Part shown: positions 44,761-53,599 of the stretch, one piece after another
How positions within the stretch are numbered: the stretch's first letter is position 1
How the letters are laid out: each line of letters begins with the position of its first letter
Source: Myxococcus eversor
Lineage (GTDB): Bacteria > Myxococcota > Myxococcia > Myxococcales > Myxococcaceae
Direction: 5' to 3'
NCBI RefSeq assembly: GCF_010894455.1
Contig: NZ_JAAIXY010000007.1
Span: 186,001 to 250,000 of the forward strand
DNA: 64,000 bases
Notes under the pieces: generated by a model
What the model saw: only the letters and a program-made list of their open reading frames with translations
The model's database searches: none
What the model was told of the DNA's origin: nothing
Position numbers and translations under genes: made by a program

Positions 44761-46374
44761 ATGAACTCCCCTTCTCCACGCGGCGACGCGTCCGCGAGTG
44801 GTGCGTCCTTCGACGCCATCTTCATCGGCTCGGGCATCGGCTGCCTGGGCGCCGCAGCGGTGCTCGCCCGGCACGGAATGAAGGTGCTCGTGCTGGAGCA
44901 GCACTCCATCGCCGGAGGGATGACCCACACCTTCCGACGCAAGGGCTATGAGTGGGACGTCGGCGTGCACTGTCTGGGCAAGGTGCATGACCCGAACGCG
45001 CAACTGCGCCAGGTCTTCGACTTCGTCACCGACGGCGCGCTCGGCTGGGCGCGCATGGCGCCTGTGTATGACAGGCTCGTCTTCAGCGACCGGAGCCATG
45101 ACTTCATCGCTGGGGCGGAGGCGTTCCAGGAGGAGCTGGGCCGCGCCTTTCCGTCCGAGCGCAAGGCCATCGCCACATACCTGGGCCTGTTGCGCGGAGT
45201 GGAGCGGGCCTCGCAGCGCTACTTCATCCAGCACGTCCTTCCCCGCTGGATGACACCGCTCACGTATCCCGTGCTCGGCTGGCCCTTCCGGCGCCATTCG
45301 AATCGCACGACGGGGGACGTGTTGCGCTCGCTCACGTCGGACTCGCGACTGCTGGGGGTGCTCACGGGACAGTGGGGCAACTACGCGCTGCCACCCGGAG
45401 AGAGCAGCTTCGCCATGCATGCCCTCATGGCCGAGTACTACCTGGAGGGCGGCTGCTATCCCGTGGGAGGCGCCGGGAGCATCCTGGACACCATTGCCCC
45501 GGTCATCACCCGCGCCGGAGGACAGCTTCGCGTCCGCGCCGAGGTGAAAGAGATTCTGGTGCGCGACGGCCGCGCCCTGGGCGTTCGCCTGACGAGCGGA
45601 GAAGAGCTCCTGGCCCGGCATGTCATCAGCGGCGCGGGCGCGGCACGGACGCTGGGCGTGCTGCTGCCGGAGCGCTGGCGTCCTCCTGACGCCGTGCGGG
45701 CCCTCCAACGGATTCCCCAGTCCATCGGACACCTGGGCCTGTATCTCGGCCTCCGAGGCTCGCCCGAGGAGGTAGGCCTGCCCGCTACCAACGTGTGGGT
45801 CCATGCCGGGTATGACCATGACGCGAACCTGCGCGCGTTCAGGAACGACGCCTCGTCCCCGCTGCCCGTCGTCTACCTGAGCTCCTCGTCCGCGAGAGAC
45901 CCCGCGTGGACGCAACGACATCCAGGGCGCTCCACGCTCACCGCCGTGTGCCCGGCTCCCTACTCCTGGTTCGAGCGCTGGGAGGGCACGCGCTGGCACC
46001 GACGAGGGCCCGAGTATGAGGCTCTCAAGGCCCAGCTCACCGAGCGGCTGCTCTCCGTCGTCTTCGACCAGTTCCCCCAGCTCCGTGGACGGGTGGAGCA
46101 CCAGGAGCTGTCCACACCGCTCAGCACGGCGCACTTCGCTCATCGGCCTCGTGGTTCCATCTACGGGCTGGAGCACAGCCCGGAGCGCTTCCGCCAACCC
46201 TGGCTGCGCTCGCGACTTCCCATCCGCGACCTGCTCCTCGTGGGACAGGACGCTGTCTCCGTGGGCGTCGGCGCGTCCCTGATGTCCGGCGTCCTGGCCG
46301 CCTCCGTCATCCTGCGGCGCAACGTCCTCGGCGACATCGAGCGCCAGTCATCCGCCTACCGCCGCGCGGCCTGA
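44761..46374 (+). CDS. CrtI/retinol-saturase-like FAD oxidoreductase
   Basis: A 537-residue FAD-dependent oxidoreductase of the phytoene desaturase / carotenoid isomerase / retinol saturase group. The dinucleotide fold is AIFIGSGIGCLGAAAVLARHG with VLVLEQHSIAGGMTHTF. The GYEWDVGVH segment is typical of RetSat-like members. A late FAD-contact segment, LLVGQDAVSVGVGASLMSGVLAA, is present. It acts on conjugated or isolated double bonds in lipids. It lies between the desaturase and the PKS, so all three probably build one lipid-like product (inference). Confidence 0.87.
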   Translation: MNSPSPRGDASASGASFDAIFIGSGIGCLGAAAVLARHGMKVLVLEQHSIAGGMTHTFRRKGYEWDVGVHCLGKVHDPNAQLRQVFDFVTDGALGWARMAPVYDRLVFSDRSHDFIAGAEAFQEELGRAFPSERKAIATYLGLLRGVERASQRYFIQHVLPRWMTPLTYPVLGWPFRRHSNRTTGDVLRSLTSDSRLLGVLTGQWGNYALPPGESSFAMHALMAEYYLEGGCYPVGGAGSILDTIAPVITRAGGQLRVRAEVKEILVRDGRALGVRLTSGEELLARHVISGAGAARTLGVLLPERWRPPDAVRALQRIPQSIGHLGLYLGLRGSPEEVGLPATNVWVHAGYDHDANLRAFRNDASSPLPVVYLSSSSARDPAWTQRHPGRSTLTAVCPAPYSWFERWEGTRWHRRGPEYEALKAQLTERLLSVVFDQFPQLRGRVEHQELSTPLSTAHFAHRPRGSIYGLEHSPERFRQPWLRSRLPIRDLLLVGQDAVSVGVGASLMSGVLAASVILRRNVLGDIERQSSAYRRAA

Positions 46375-46485
46375 CAGCCGCGAGGCACTCCCGCCCTCTC
46401 TCCATTTCCGACGGCGCCCGAGAACCGGGCGACCGCTGTACCGGCGCATGCCTGGACGCTCCTGGCTCGCGCGAAAGGCCCCACC

Positions 46486-49400
46486 ATGAAGCCCTCACTG
46501 CGATTGCTCCAGACCCTCCTGCGCGGACCGACTCGAGGACGACTGGCCCCCCTGGAGGAGAGCGTCACGCACTGGCGCGTCCTGCCCACGGACCTGGACC
46601 TCTTCGGCCACATGAACAACAGCCGCTATCTGGCGATGATGGATCTGGGCCGCGTCGACCTGCTCGTGCGCGCGGGGCTCTTGTCGGACCTGCTCCAGCA
46701 CCGCTGGGTCGTCCCTGTCGGCGAGACATCGCTCCAGTTCAGAGGCTCGCTGCGCCTGTTCGAGAAGTACGCACTGGGCACCCGCCTGGCCGCCTGGGAC
46801 GACCATTGGCTCTACTTCCAGCAGGAGTTCCGGAGGCCATCGGAGCCCGAGCGCCCCGTGGCCACGGGCTATGTGCGCGCCGTCTTCCGCGACGCGAAGG
46901 GCTCCGTCCCACCGGCCCGCATCATCCAGAGCGTGTTGGGACATGAGGCGCGAAGCCCGGAGCCCGACGAGGAGCTGCGCCGCCGCTTCGACCTGCGAGG
47001 CGCGCGGGCCGACACCGCCGCGGCTTCCACGCGCGAGCCGCTGGCCATCGTCGGCATCGGCTGCCGTCTTCCTGGCGGCATCGAAGACACAGACGGCTTC
47101 TGGACGGTGTTGATGGAAGGGCGCGAGTGCATCGTCGATATCCCCGAGGAGCGATGGGATGCGAAGAAGTTCCACGATGCCTCTGGCAAGGCGCCCGGCC
47201 GGACCTACGTGCAGAGAGCGGGGCTGCTCCAGCAGGACCTCCGCGAGTTCGAGCCGGGCTTCTTCGGCATCACCCCGCGCGAGGCCAACGCCCTGGACCC
47301 GCAGCAGCGCTTGATGCTGGAGGTCTCCTGGGAAGCGCTCGAGGACGCGGGCGTGCCACCGAGCACCCTCGCGGGCAGCCGCACCGGCGTCTTCGTCGGT
47401 GGCTTCATGATGGACAACCTCATCCTGCACGCGAGCCCGGACAACCGGGAGCGGCTCGACAGCCACTCGGCGACGGCGAGCACGCTGACGATGCTCTCCA
47501 ACCGGCTGTCCTACTTCTATGACCTGCGAGGCCCCAGCGTCTCCATGGACACGGCCTGCTCGTCCTCGCTCGTCGCGCTGCATCTGGCGTGTCAGAGCAT
47601 CTGGGCGAAGGAGAGCGACGCGGCGCTCGTCGGTGGCGTCAACGTCCTCCTCCTCCCGGAGACCCAGGTCACCATGTCCAAGGGGCGCTTCCTCTCTCCC
47701 CGAGGCCGCTGCCACGCATTCAGCGACCAGGCCGACGGCTACGTGCGCGCCGAGGGCGCCGCGATGCTGGTCATCAAACCCCTGTCATCCGCGCTGCGCG
47801 ATGGCAATCCCATCCACTCGCTCATCCTCGGCACCGCCGTGAATCAAGACGGGCGAACGCCGGGCATCACCGTGCCCAATGCTGAAGCGCAGGTGGCCGT
47901 GATGCGCGAGGCGTACGCGAAGGCAGGCGTCGACCCGCACAGCGTCGCGTATGTCGAAGCCCATGGCACGGGCACGCCGGTAGGTGACCCCATCGAAGCG
48001 CGGGCCATCGGCACGGTGACAGGCGTGGGACGCGGTGACGGCGAGCGCTGCCGGATGGGCTCGGTGAAGACGAACCTGGGGCACCTGGAAGCGGCGGCGG
48101 GTGTGGCGGGCGTCATCAAGGCGGCCCTCGTCCTCAAGCACGGCACCGTGCCGCCGCACCTGCATCTGGAGAAGGTGAACCCCCAGATTCCGCTCGACGC
48201 GCTCGGCCTGCACATCCCCACGCGTCCGGAGTCGTTGCCGCGCGGGACGGAGCCTCGCATCGCGGGAGTGAACTCCTTCGGCTACGGAGGCACCAACGCT
48301 CACGTCGTCCTGGCCGAGCCACCTCCGCGAGTGGCCACCCTGACTCCCCGACGCCCGGAAGGACGCCCCCTGCTGCTGCCCCTGGGCGCGAAGTCACCCG
48401 AAGCCCTGTCCGCGCTCGCGGGTCGCTACGCCACCTGGTTGGAGACAGGACGAGGAACGCCGGAGCAACTCTGCCGCGACGCGGCCGTGCACCGCTCCCA
48501 TCCTCGTCATCGACTGGCCCTCCGCGGCACGAGTCGCGAAACCATGGCGACCTCACTGCGCGCCTTCTCGAAGGGTCAGCGCGATGTCCCCGGCCTGGAC
48601 TTCCTCGCGGAGCCTCCCGAGCGCCACAAGGTCCTCTTCGTCTACACAGGGATGGGTCCGCAGTGGTGGGCCATGGGACGACAGCTCCTGGCCACCGAGC
48701 GCGTCTTCCGCGACGCAGTGGAGGAGTGCGACGTCCTCTTTCGCGAGCTGGCGGGGAGGTCCATCGCCGAGGAGTTGGCGCGGGACGAGGCGTCTTCGCG
48801 CATCACCCGCACGGAGGTGGCACAGCCCGCCAACGCGGTGTTGCAGGTGGCGCTCACGCGGCTGTGGGCCTCGTGGGGAGTCGTCCCCGACGCCGTGGTG
48901 GGGCACAGCATCGGCGAGGTCGGCGCGGCGTGGGCATCAGGGGCCCTGGATTTGCGAGACGCGCTGCTCACCGCCTTCCATCGGAGCAGGCTCCAGCAAC
49001 GGCTCGCGGGGCATGGCGCCATGCTGGCGGTGGGACTCGGGCCGGACGAGGCGCTCGAATGGGTCCAGCGTCACGGCCCTGGCATCGCCGTCGCGGCCAT
49101 CAACAGTGAGCGCTCCGTCACCCTCGCGGGCGAACGTGCCCCGCTGGAGCGCGTGGCCTCCGAGCTGGCCGCGGCTCAACGCTTCCACCGCTTCCTGCAG
49201 GTCGAGGTGCCGTATCACAGCCCGCTCATGGACCCGCTCCAGGGAGAGCTGCTCACCGCCCTGAAACCCCTGCGGCCCCGCGCGCCGGGCATTCCCATCT
49301 ACTCGACGGTGTCCGGCCGACGCATGGAGCCGGGCGAGCGTCACGACGCCACCTACTGGTGGAACAATGTCCGAGGCTCGGTGCGCTTCGCGCAGGCGCT

Positions 49401-52400
49401 TCGTCAAGCCGTGGAGGACGGGCATGGAGCGTTCGTGGAGGTGGGCCCGCACCCGGTGCTGGCCTCGTCCATCCGCGACGTCCTGAGCGCGTCCAAGGCG
49501 CGCGGCGAGGTCATCGCATCGCTCGTGCGTGAGGCGCCCGAGCAGGAGACGATGGCCGCCGCGCTCGGACGACTCCATGTCCTGGGGGCGGAGCTCTCAT
49601 GGCCGGGGTATTTCGGAGCGGGCGCCTACTCAGGAGCGCCGCGCACGCCCTGGCAACGCAAGACCTACTGGGAAGAGAGCCCACGCTCCGCACGTCGACG
49701 GCGCGCCTTCGTGGGGCATCCCTTGCTGATGGACTCCGAGCCGGGCCCCGCCCCCACGTGGACGGCGGAGTTGAACCTCGCGGCGTTGCCCTATCTCGCG
49801 GACCATCGGGTGGCTGGCAGCCTCCTCTTTCCTGGCGCGGGACATGTGGAACTGGCGCTGGCGGCGAGGCACGCGCTCACGGGGGATGCGCGCTGCTGCA
49901 TCGAAGAACTGGAGCTCACGTCGGCGATGTTGCTCCGCGAGGACTCGAGCCCTCGTGTACGGCTGAGCTTCTCGTCCGAGACGTCGTCCTTCCACGTCCA
50001 GCGACAGGAGGAAGAGCAACAGCCGGTGGTCTGCGCTCGAGGCAAGCTGGTCTCGACCGGGCGCGCGACCCACACCGTGGACGTGGCGGCGCTTCAGGCG
50101 CGAATGTCGGACCTGACGGACGCCGACACGCTCTATGCCGCGCTTGAGCGCCGGGGGTTGAGCTACGGCCCTGCCTTCCGCGCGGTGACGACGCTGCACC
50201 GTGCATCAGGCGAGGTGCTCGCGCGACTGTCTCTCCCCTCCTCCGTGGACGAGCGGGGCTACCATCTGCATCCCGTGTTGCTCGATGCGGCGTTCCACAG
50301 CCTCATCGCGGCGGCGACGGAAGAGGCGAAGCACGACATCGTGCCCACGGGCATCGAGCGCCTCCAGGTGCTCGGCCTCCCGGGCCGGGAGCTGTTCGCC
50401 CATGGGCGACTCCTCTCCGTGAGCGGAGCCACCCTGCGTGGGGACATCACGCTGATGACGGAAGACGGCACCGTCCTGGCCGAAATCACGGGCTTCACGT
50501 GCCGCTTGTTGCCTCGGGTTGCCTCGGACGATGCGGCACTGATGGAGCGCTCCGTGTACCTGCGTCAGTGGGAGCGAATCGAGCCCGCGGAGCCAGCTGC
50601 GCGGGAAGAGGTGACCTGGGTGGTGCTGGGTGGCTCGGCGCCAGAGGCAGGTGCGCGTGGCTGGCACCACGTCACTGACGCCATCTCATTGGACACGATT
50701 GTTGGAGGGCTGCCCGAGCAGGAGCGCGTGCGGCTCGTCGACCTGCGCTGGCTCGACTCGGCTCCCGAGAGCGAGACACCCGTGTTTCGGGGAACGGATG
50801 CCGCGGAGGCGCTCCTGCGAGGAGTCCAAGCGCTGCGTCCCGGTCGAATCGAGCGCTACTACCTGATCACCACTCGTGCCGAGCTGGTGTCCGCTTCGGT
50901 CGAGGGCACGCCAGGTGCGAAGCCGTTGCCGGGTGCGTCAGACGCGACGGTCCTCGGGAACACGGCTCCGACTTTCGCCGTGGAACAGCCAGACCTGCCT
51001 TCGCTGGAACATGCGCCGCTGCTCGGGCTGGCCCGGACCGTCATGACGGAGCGCCCTGACCTCCGCTTCACGTGGGTGGACCTCGACGCGGCTCCGACGA
51101 GCGTCGAGGCTTTGCTGGTCCGCCTGCGTGGACTCGGCGAGGAGCAGGAGGTCGCCGAGCGCGAGGGGCTGTTCCATGCCTCGCGCCTCGTGCGTGGCAC
51201 CCTCACCTCAGCGCAATCCCTCGCGGAGGGCCCACCACTGATGCCAGTCCCCGAGGGAATGGGCTACGAGTTGGTGCTCGGAGAGGAAGGACGACTCGAC
51301 ACGCTCGGCTTCGTGCCACGCGCGCGCCATGCTCCCGGCGTCGGTGAAGTCGAAATCGAGGTCGAGACCACCGCCCTGGGCTTCAAGGACATCATGAAGG
51401 CCCTGGGCCTGCTCTCCGCGCGCGTGAAGCAGAACACCTATATCGGCGACGCCATCGGCATGGAGGGAGCCGGGCGCATCAGCGCCGTGGGCGCGGGAGT
51501 GACGGACTTCGCGGTGGGAGACCGCGTCTACGGTGTCGCCCCGGGCTTCGTGGCATCCCACGTGGTCCTGCCCGCCGGGCACGTGGTGAAGCTCCCCGCG
51601 CACCTGACCTTCGAGGAGGGTGCCAACCTCATCGTCTTCATGACCGTGTACCACGCGCTGGTGCGGGTGGCGCGACTGCGCCGGGGCGAGCGAATCCTCA
51701 TCCATGGAGCCACGGGAGGCATCGGGCTCGCGGCCATCGAGGTCGCCCGCTGGTGCGGCGCGGACATCATCGCCACGGCCGGAAGTGACGAGAAGCGTCA
51801 GTACCTGCGCGAGCACGGCCTCACCCACGTGAGCAGCTCCCGCGACGTGAGCTTCGCGGATGACGTGCACGCCTGGACAGGAGGGCGTGGCGTGGACGTG
51901 GTGCTGAACTTCATGCCCGGTGAGGTCATGACGAGGAGCCTCGGCTGTCTGGCTCCGTTCGGACGGTTCATCGAGCTGGGCAAGGCCAGCTTCGAGCAGG
52001 ACGAACTGCTCCGCCTGCGTCCGTTCAACGAAAATTTGATGTACGCGGCGGTCGACTTCGACCGACTCCTGGATTGCCGTCCCGAAGAAGTGCGCGAGCT
52101 GTACCAGGAGGTGCTGCAGCGCTTCGAGGAAGGGAGCTTCCACCCCCTGCCCTCCCGCTCCTGGCCCGCGAGTCAGGTGGAGGAGGCCTTCAGGACCATG
52201 GCGAGAGGCAAGCACATTGGCAAGGTGTGCATCTCCCTGAAGGACCCGGCGCTGCGCGTCCTTCCGCCCGCGCGGCACGAGCGACTCTTCGCCGACGGCA
52301 CGTATCTCGTCACGGGTGGCCTCGGAGGGTTTGGACTGGAAGTCGCGCGCTGGCTCGTGGAGCAAGGCGCGCGGCATCTGGTCCTGGTGAGTCGGAGAGG

Positions 52401-53391
52401 CGCATCGTCCGAGGAGGCACGTGAGGCTCTCGCGGCCTGGAGCACTCGCGGTGTCACCGTCCTCGCGGTGTCTGCGGACGTGGCCCGGTACGAGGACCTG
52501 GAGCAGGTCTTCACGCGCCTGCGCGCCGAACTCCCTCCGCTCCGAGGCGTCTTCCATTGCGCTGTCGCCCTGGACGACAAGCCGCTGGAGCGCCTGGACC
52601 GGGCCTCACTGGACAGGGTGATGGCCGCGAAGGCCCAAGGAGCCTGGAACCTGCATCTGTTGACTCGCGCGTCGCCGCTCAACCACCTGATTCTCTTCTC
52701 CTCCATCTCCTCGCTCATCGGCAACGCGGGGCAAGGCAGCTACGTCGCAGCCACCGCGTTCCTGGACCAGCTCGCGGTGTACCGGCGACAGCAGGGCCTG
52801 GCGGCGACGGCACTCCAGTGGGGGGCCCTGGGAGAAGCGGGGCTCGTCGCGCGCAACGCGAACGTGGCGCAGCACCTGGAACACCTGGGGCTGCGCGGCC
52901 TGTCCACCCGTGCCGCGCTCCAGGCACTCGGGCGCGTCCTGGACGCCCCTCCCGTGCAACTGGCCATCGCGGACGTGGACTGGAATCGCCTGGGTGCGGC
53001 GCTCGTGCCTTGGAGTGGGGCTCGGCGTCTCGTCGGACTGCTGAAGACCGCGGAGCAAGCCCCCAGCAACGAGCCTGGCGCCCTCGCGGGCATGGACGAG
53101 GACACCCGACGCGGGCTCGTCACCCAAACCCTCTCTCGAATCGTGGCGAGGGTCATGCGCACCCAGGAAGGCTCACTCAATCCCACCCAGCCCCTCCGTG
53201 AGCTGGGAATGGACTCCATCATGGCCCTGGAAATCGTCACGGCGGTGGAGCGCGAGCTGGGCGTGAAGCTGTCCACGATGGAGGTGGTGAGCGGCCCGTC
53301 CCTGCGCGAACTGTCCACGCGCCTGTCCATCAGCGCGGTTCCGGAAAACCAGACAGCCTCCGGTCCACATTCACACACAATGCACCTGTAA
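46486..53391 (+). CDS. Fully reducing type I polyketide synthase with N-terminal hotdog thioesterase
   Basis: A 2301-residue single-module PKS. Domains in order: hotdog thioesterase-like (about 25-160; TDLDLFGHMNNSRYLAMMD), KS (184-610; DTACSSSL Cys near 358, HGTGT, KTNLGH), AT (700-1000; GHSIGEVGA near 805 and VPYHSPLMD, suggesting malonyl), DH (1080-1370; DHRVAGSLLFPG, LLDAAFH), a structural pseudo-KR (1370-1595), ER (1595-1910; HGATGGIGLAA), KR (1935-2120; TGGLGGFG, LDD) and ACP (GMDSIMALE, Ser near 2241). There is no C-terminal thioesterase, so the hotdog domain may release the chain. In the KR, Y2086 is followed by T2090 where Asn is usual. A single complete reducing module suggests iterative use to make a saturated or partly reduced chain. 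Confidence 0.95.
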   Translation: MKPSLRLLQTLLRGPTRGRLAPLEESVTHWRVLPTDLDLFGHMNNSRYLAMMDLGRVDLLVRAGLLSDLLQHRWVVPVGETSLQFRGSLRLFEKYALGTRLAAWDDHWLYFQQEFRRPSEPERPVATGYVRAVFRDAKGSVPPARIIQSVLGHEARSPEPDEELRRRFDLRGARADTAAASTREPLAIVGIGCRLPGGIEDTDGFWTVLMEGRECIVDIPEERWDAKKFHDASGKAPGRTYVQRAGLLQQDLREFEPGFFGITPREANALDPQQRLMLEVSWEALEDAGVPPSTLAGSRTGVFVGGFMMDNLILHASPDNRERLDSHSATASTLTMLSNRLSYFYDLRGPSVSMDTACSSSLVALHLACQSIWAKESDAALVGGVNVLLLPETQVTMSKGRFLSPRGRCHAFSDQADGYVRAEGAAMLVIKPLSSALRDGNPIHSLILGTAVNQDGRTPGITVPNAEAQVAVMREAYAKAGVDPHSVAYVEAHGTGTPVGDPIEARAIGTVTGVGRGDGERCRMGSVKTNLGHLEAAAGVAGVIKAALVLKHGTVPPHLHLEKVNPQIPLDALGLHIPTRPESLPRGTEPRIAGVNSFGYGGTNAHVVLAEPPPRVATLTPRRPEGRPLLLPLGAKSPEALSALAGRYATWLETGRGTPEQLCRDAAVHRSHPRHRLALRGTSRETMATSLRAFSKGQRDVPGLDFLAEPPERHKVLFVYTGMGPQWWAMGRQLLATERVFRDAVEECDVLFRELAGRSIAEELARDEASSRITRTEVAQPANAVLQVALTRLWASWGVVPDAVVGHSIGEVGAAWASGALDLRDALLTAFHRSRLQQRLAGHGAMLAVGLGPDEALEWVQRHGPGIAVAAINSERSVTLAGERAPLERVASELAAAQRFHRFLQVEVPYHSPLMDPLQGELLTALKPLRPRAPGIPIYSTVSGRRMEPGERHDATYWWNNVRGSVRFAQALRQAVEDGHGAFVEVGPHPVLASSIRDVLSASKARGEVIASLVREAPEQETMAAALGRLHVLGAELSWPGYFGAGAYSGAPRTPWQRKTYWEESPRSARRRRAFVGHPLLMDSEPGPAPTWTAELNLAALPYLADHRVAGSLLFPGAGHVELALAARHALTGDARCCIEELELTSAMLLREDSSPRVRLSFSSETSSFHVQRQEEEQQPVVCARGKLVSTGRATHTVDVAALQARMSDLTDADTLYAALERRGLSYGPAFRAVTTLHRASGEVLARLSLPSSVDERGYHLHPVLLDAAFHSLIAAATEEAKHDIVPTGIERLQVLGLPGRELFAHGRLLSVSGATLRGDITLMTEDGTVLAEITGFTCRLLPRVASDDAALMERSVYLRQWERIEPAEPAAREEVTWVVLGGSAPEAGARGWHHVTDAISLDTIVGGLPEQERVRLVDLRWLDSAPESETPVFRGTDAAEALLRGVQALRPGRIERYYLITTRAELVSASVEGTPGAKPLPGASDATVLGNTAPTFAVEQPDLPSLEHAPLLGLARTVMTERPDLRFTWVDLDAAPTSVEALLVRLRGLGEEQEVAEREGLFHASRLVRGTLTSAQSLAEGPPLMPVPEGMGYELVLGEEGRLDTLGFVPRARHAPGVGEVEIEVETTALGFKDIMKALGLLSARVKQNTYIGDAIGMEGAGRISAVGAGVTDFAVGDRVYGVAPGFVASHVVLPAGHVVKLPAHLTFEEGANLIVFMTVYHALVRVARLRRGERILIHGATGGIGLAAIEVARWCGADIIATAGSDEKRQYLREHGLTHVSSSRDVSFADDVHAWTGGRGVDVVLNFMPGEVMTRSLGCLAPFGRFIELGKASFEQDELLRLRPFNENLMYAAVDFDRLLDCRPEEVRELYQEVLQRFEEGSFHPLPSRSWPASQVEEAFRTMARGKHIGKVCISLKDPALRVLPPARHERLFADGTYLVTGGLGGFGLEVARWLVEQGARHLVLVSRRGASSEEAREALAAWSTRGVTVLAVSADVARYEDLEQVFTRLRAELPPLRGVFHCAVALDDKPLERLDRASLDRVMAAKAQGAWNLHLLTRASPLNHLILFSSISSLIGNAGQGSYVAATAFLDQLAVYRRQQGLAATALQWGALGEAGLVARNANVAQHLEHLGLRGLSTRAALQALGRVLDAPPVQLAIADVDWNRLGAALVPWSGARRLVGLLKTAEQAPSNEPGALAGMDEDTRRGLVTQTLSRIVARVMRTQEGSLNPTQPLRELGMDSIMALEIVTAVERELGVKLSTMEVVSGPSLRELSTRLSISAVPENQTASGPHSHTMHL

Positions 53392-53599
53392 CACCCCACG
53401 CTACAAGCGCTCTGTCCAAACACGCCACCACACTATTCCTGTAGCGCTCCACGCCACAGACGTCCCATCCAGACATCGCGATACCAAGGGGAAGCCCGCG
53501 AGTCCCCTCAAACCCAGTCTTTCCTTCACAGGCAATCCTCATACACTTCAGGCGCGACTTGCGTGACGACCTGTCACGCCTGCTCGCGCGGGGGTGCCA
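53392..53599. other. Intergenic region after the PKS gene
   Basis: A 208-base stretch, richer in A/C runs than the flanks, with no gene. Related segments (CTACAAGCGCTC and CTGTAGCGCTCC) occur twice, but no strong hairpin or T-run is seen. It probably holds the promoter of the lipoprotein gene at 53600. Confidence 0.35.
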
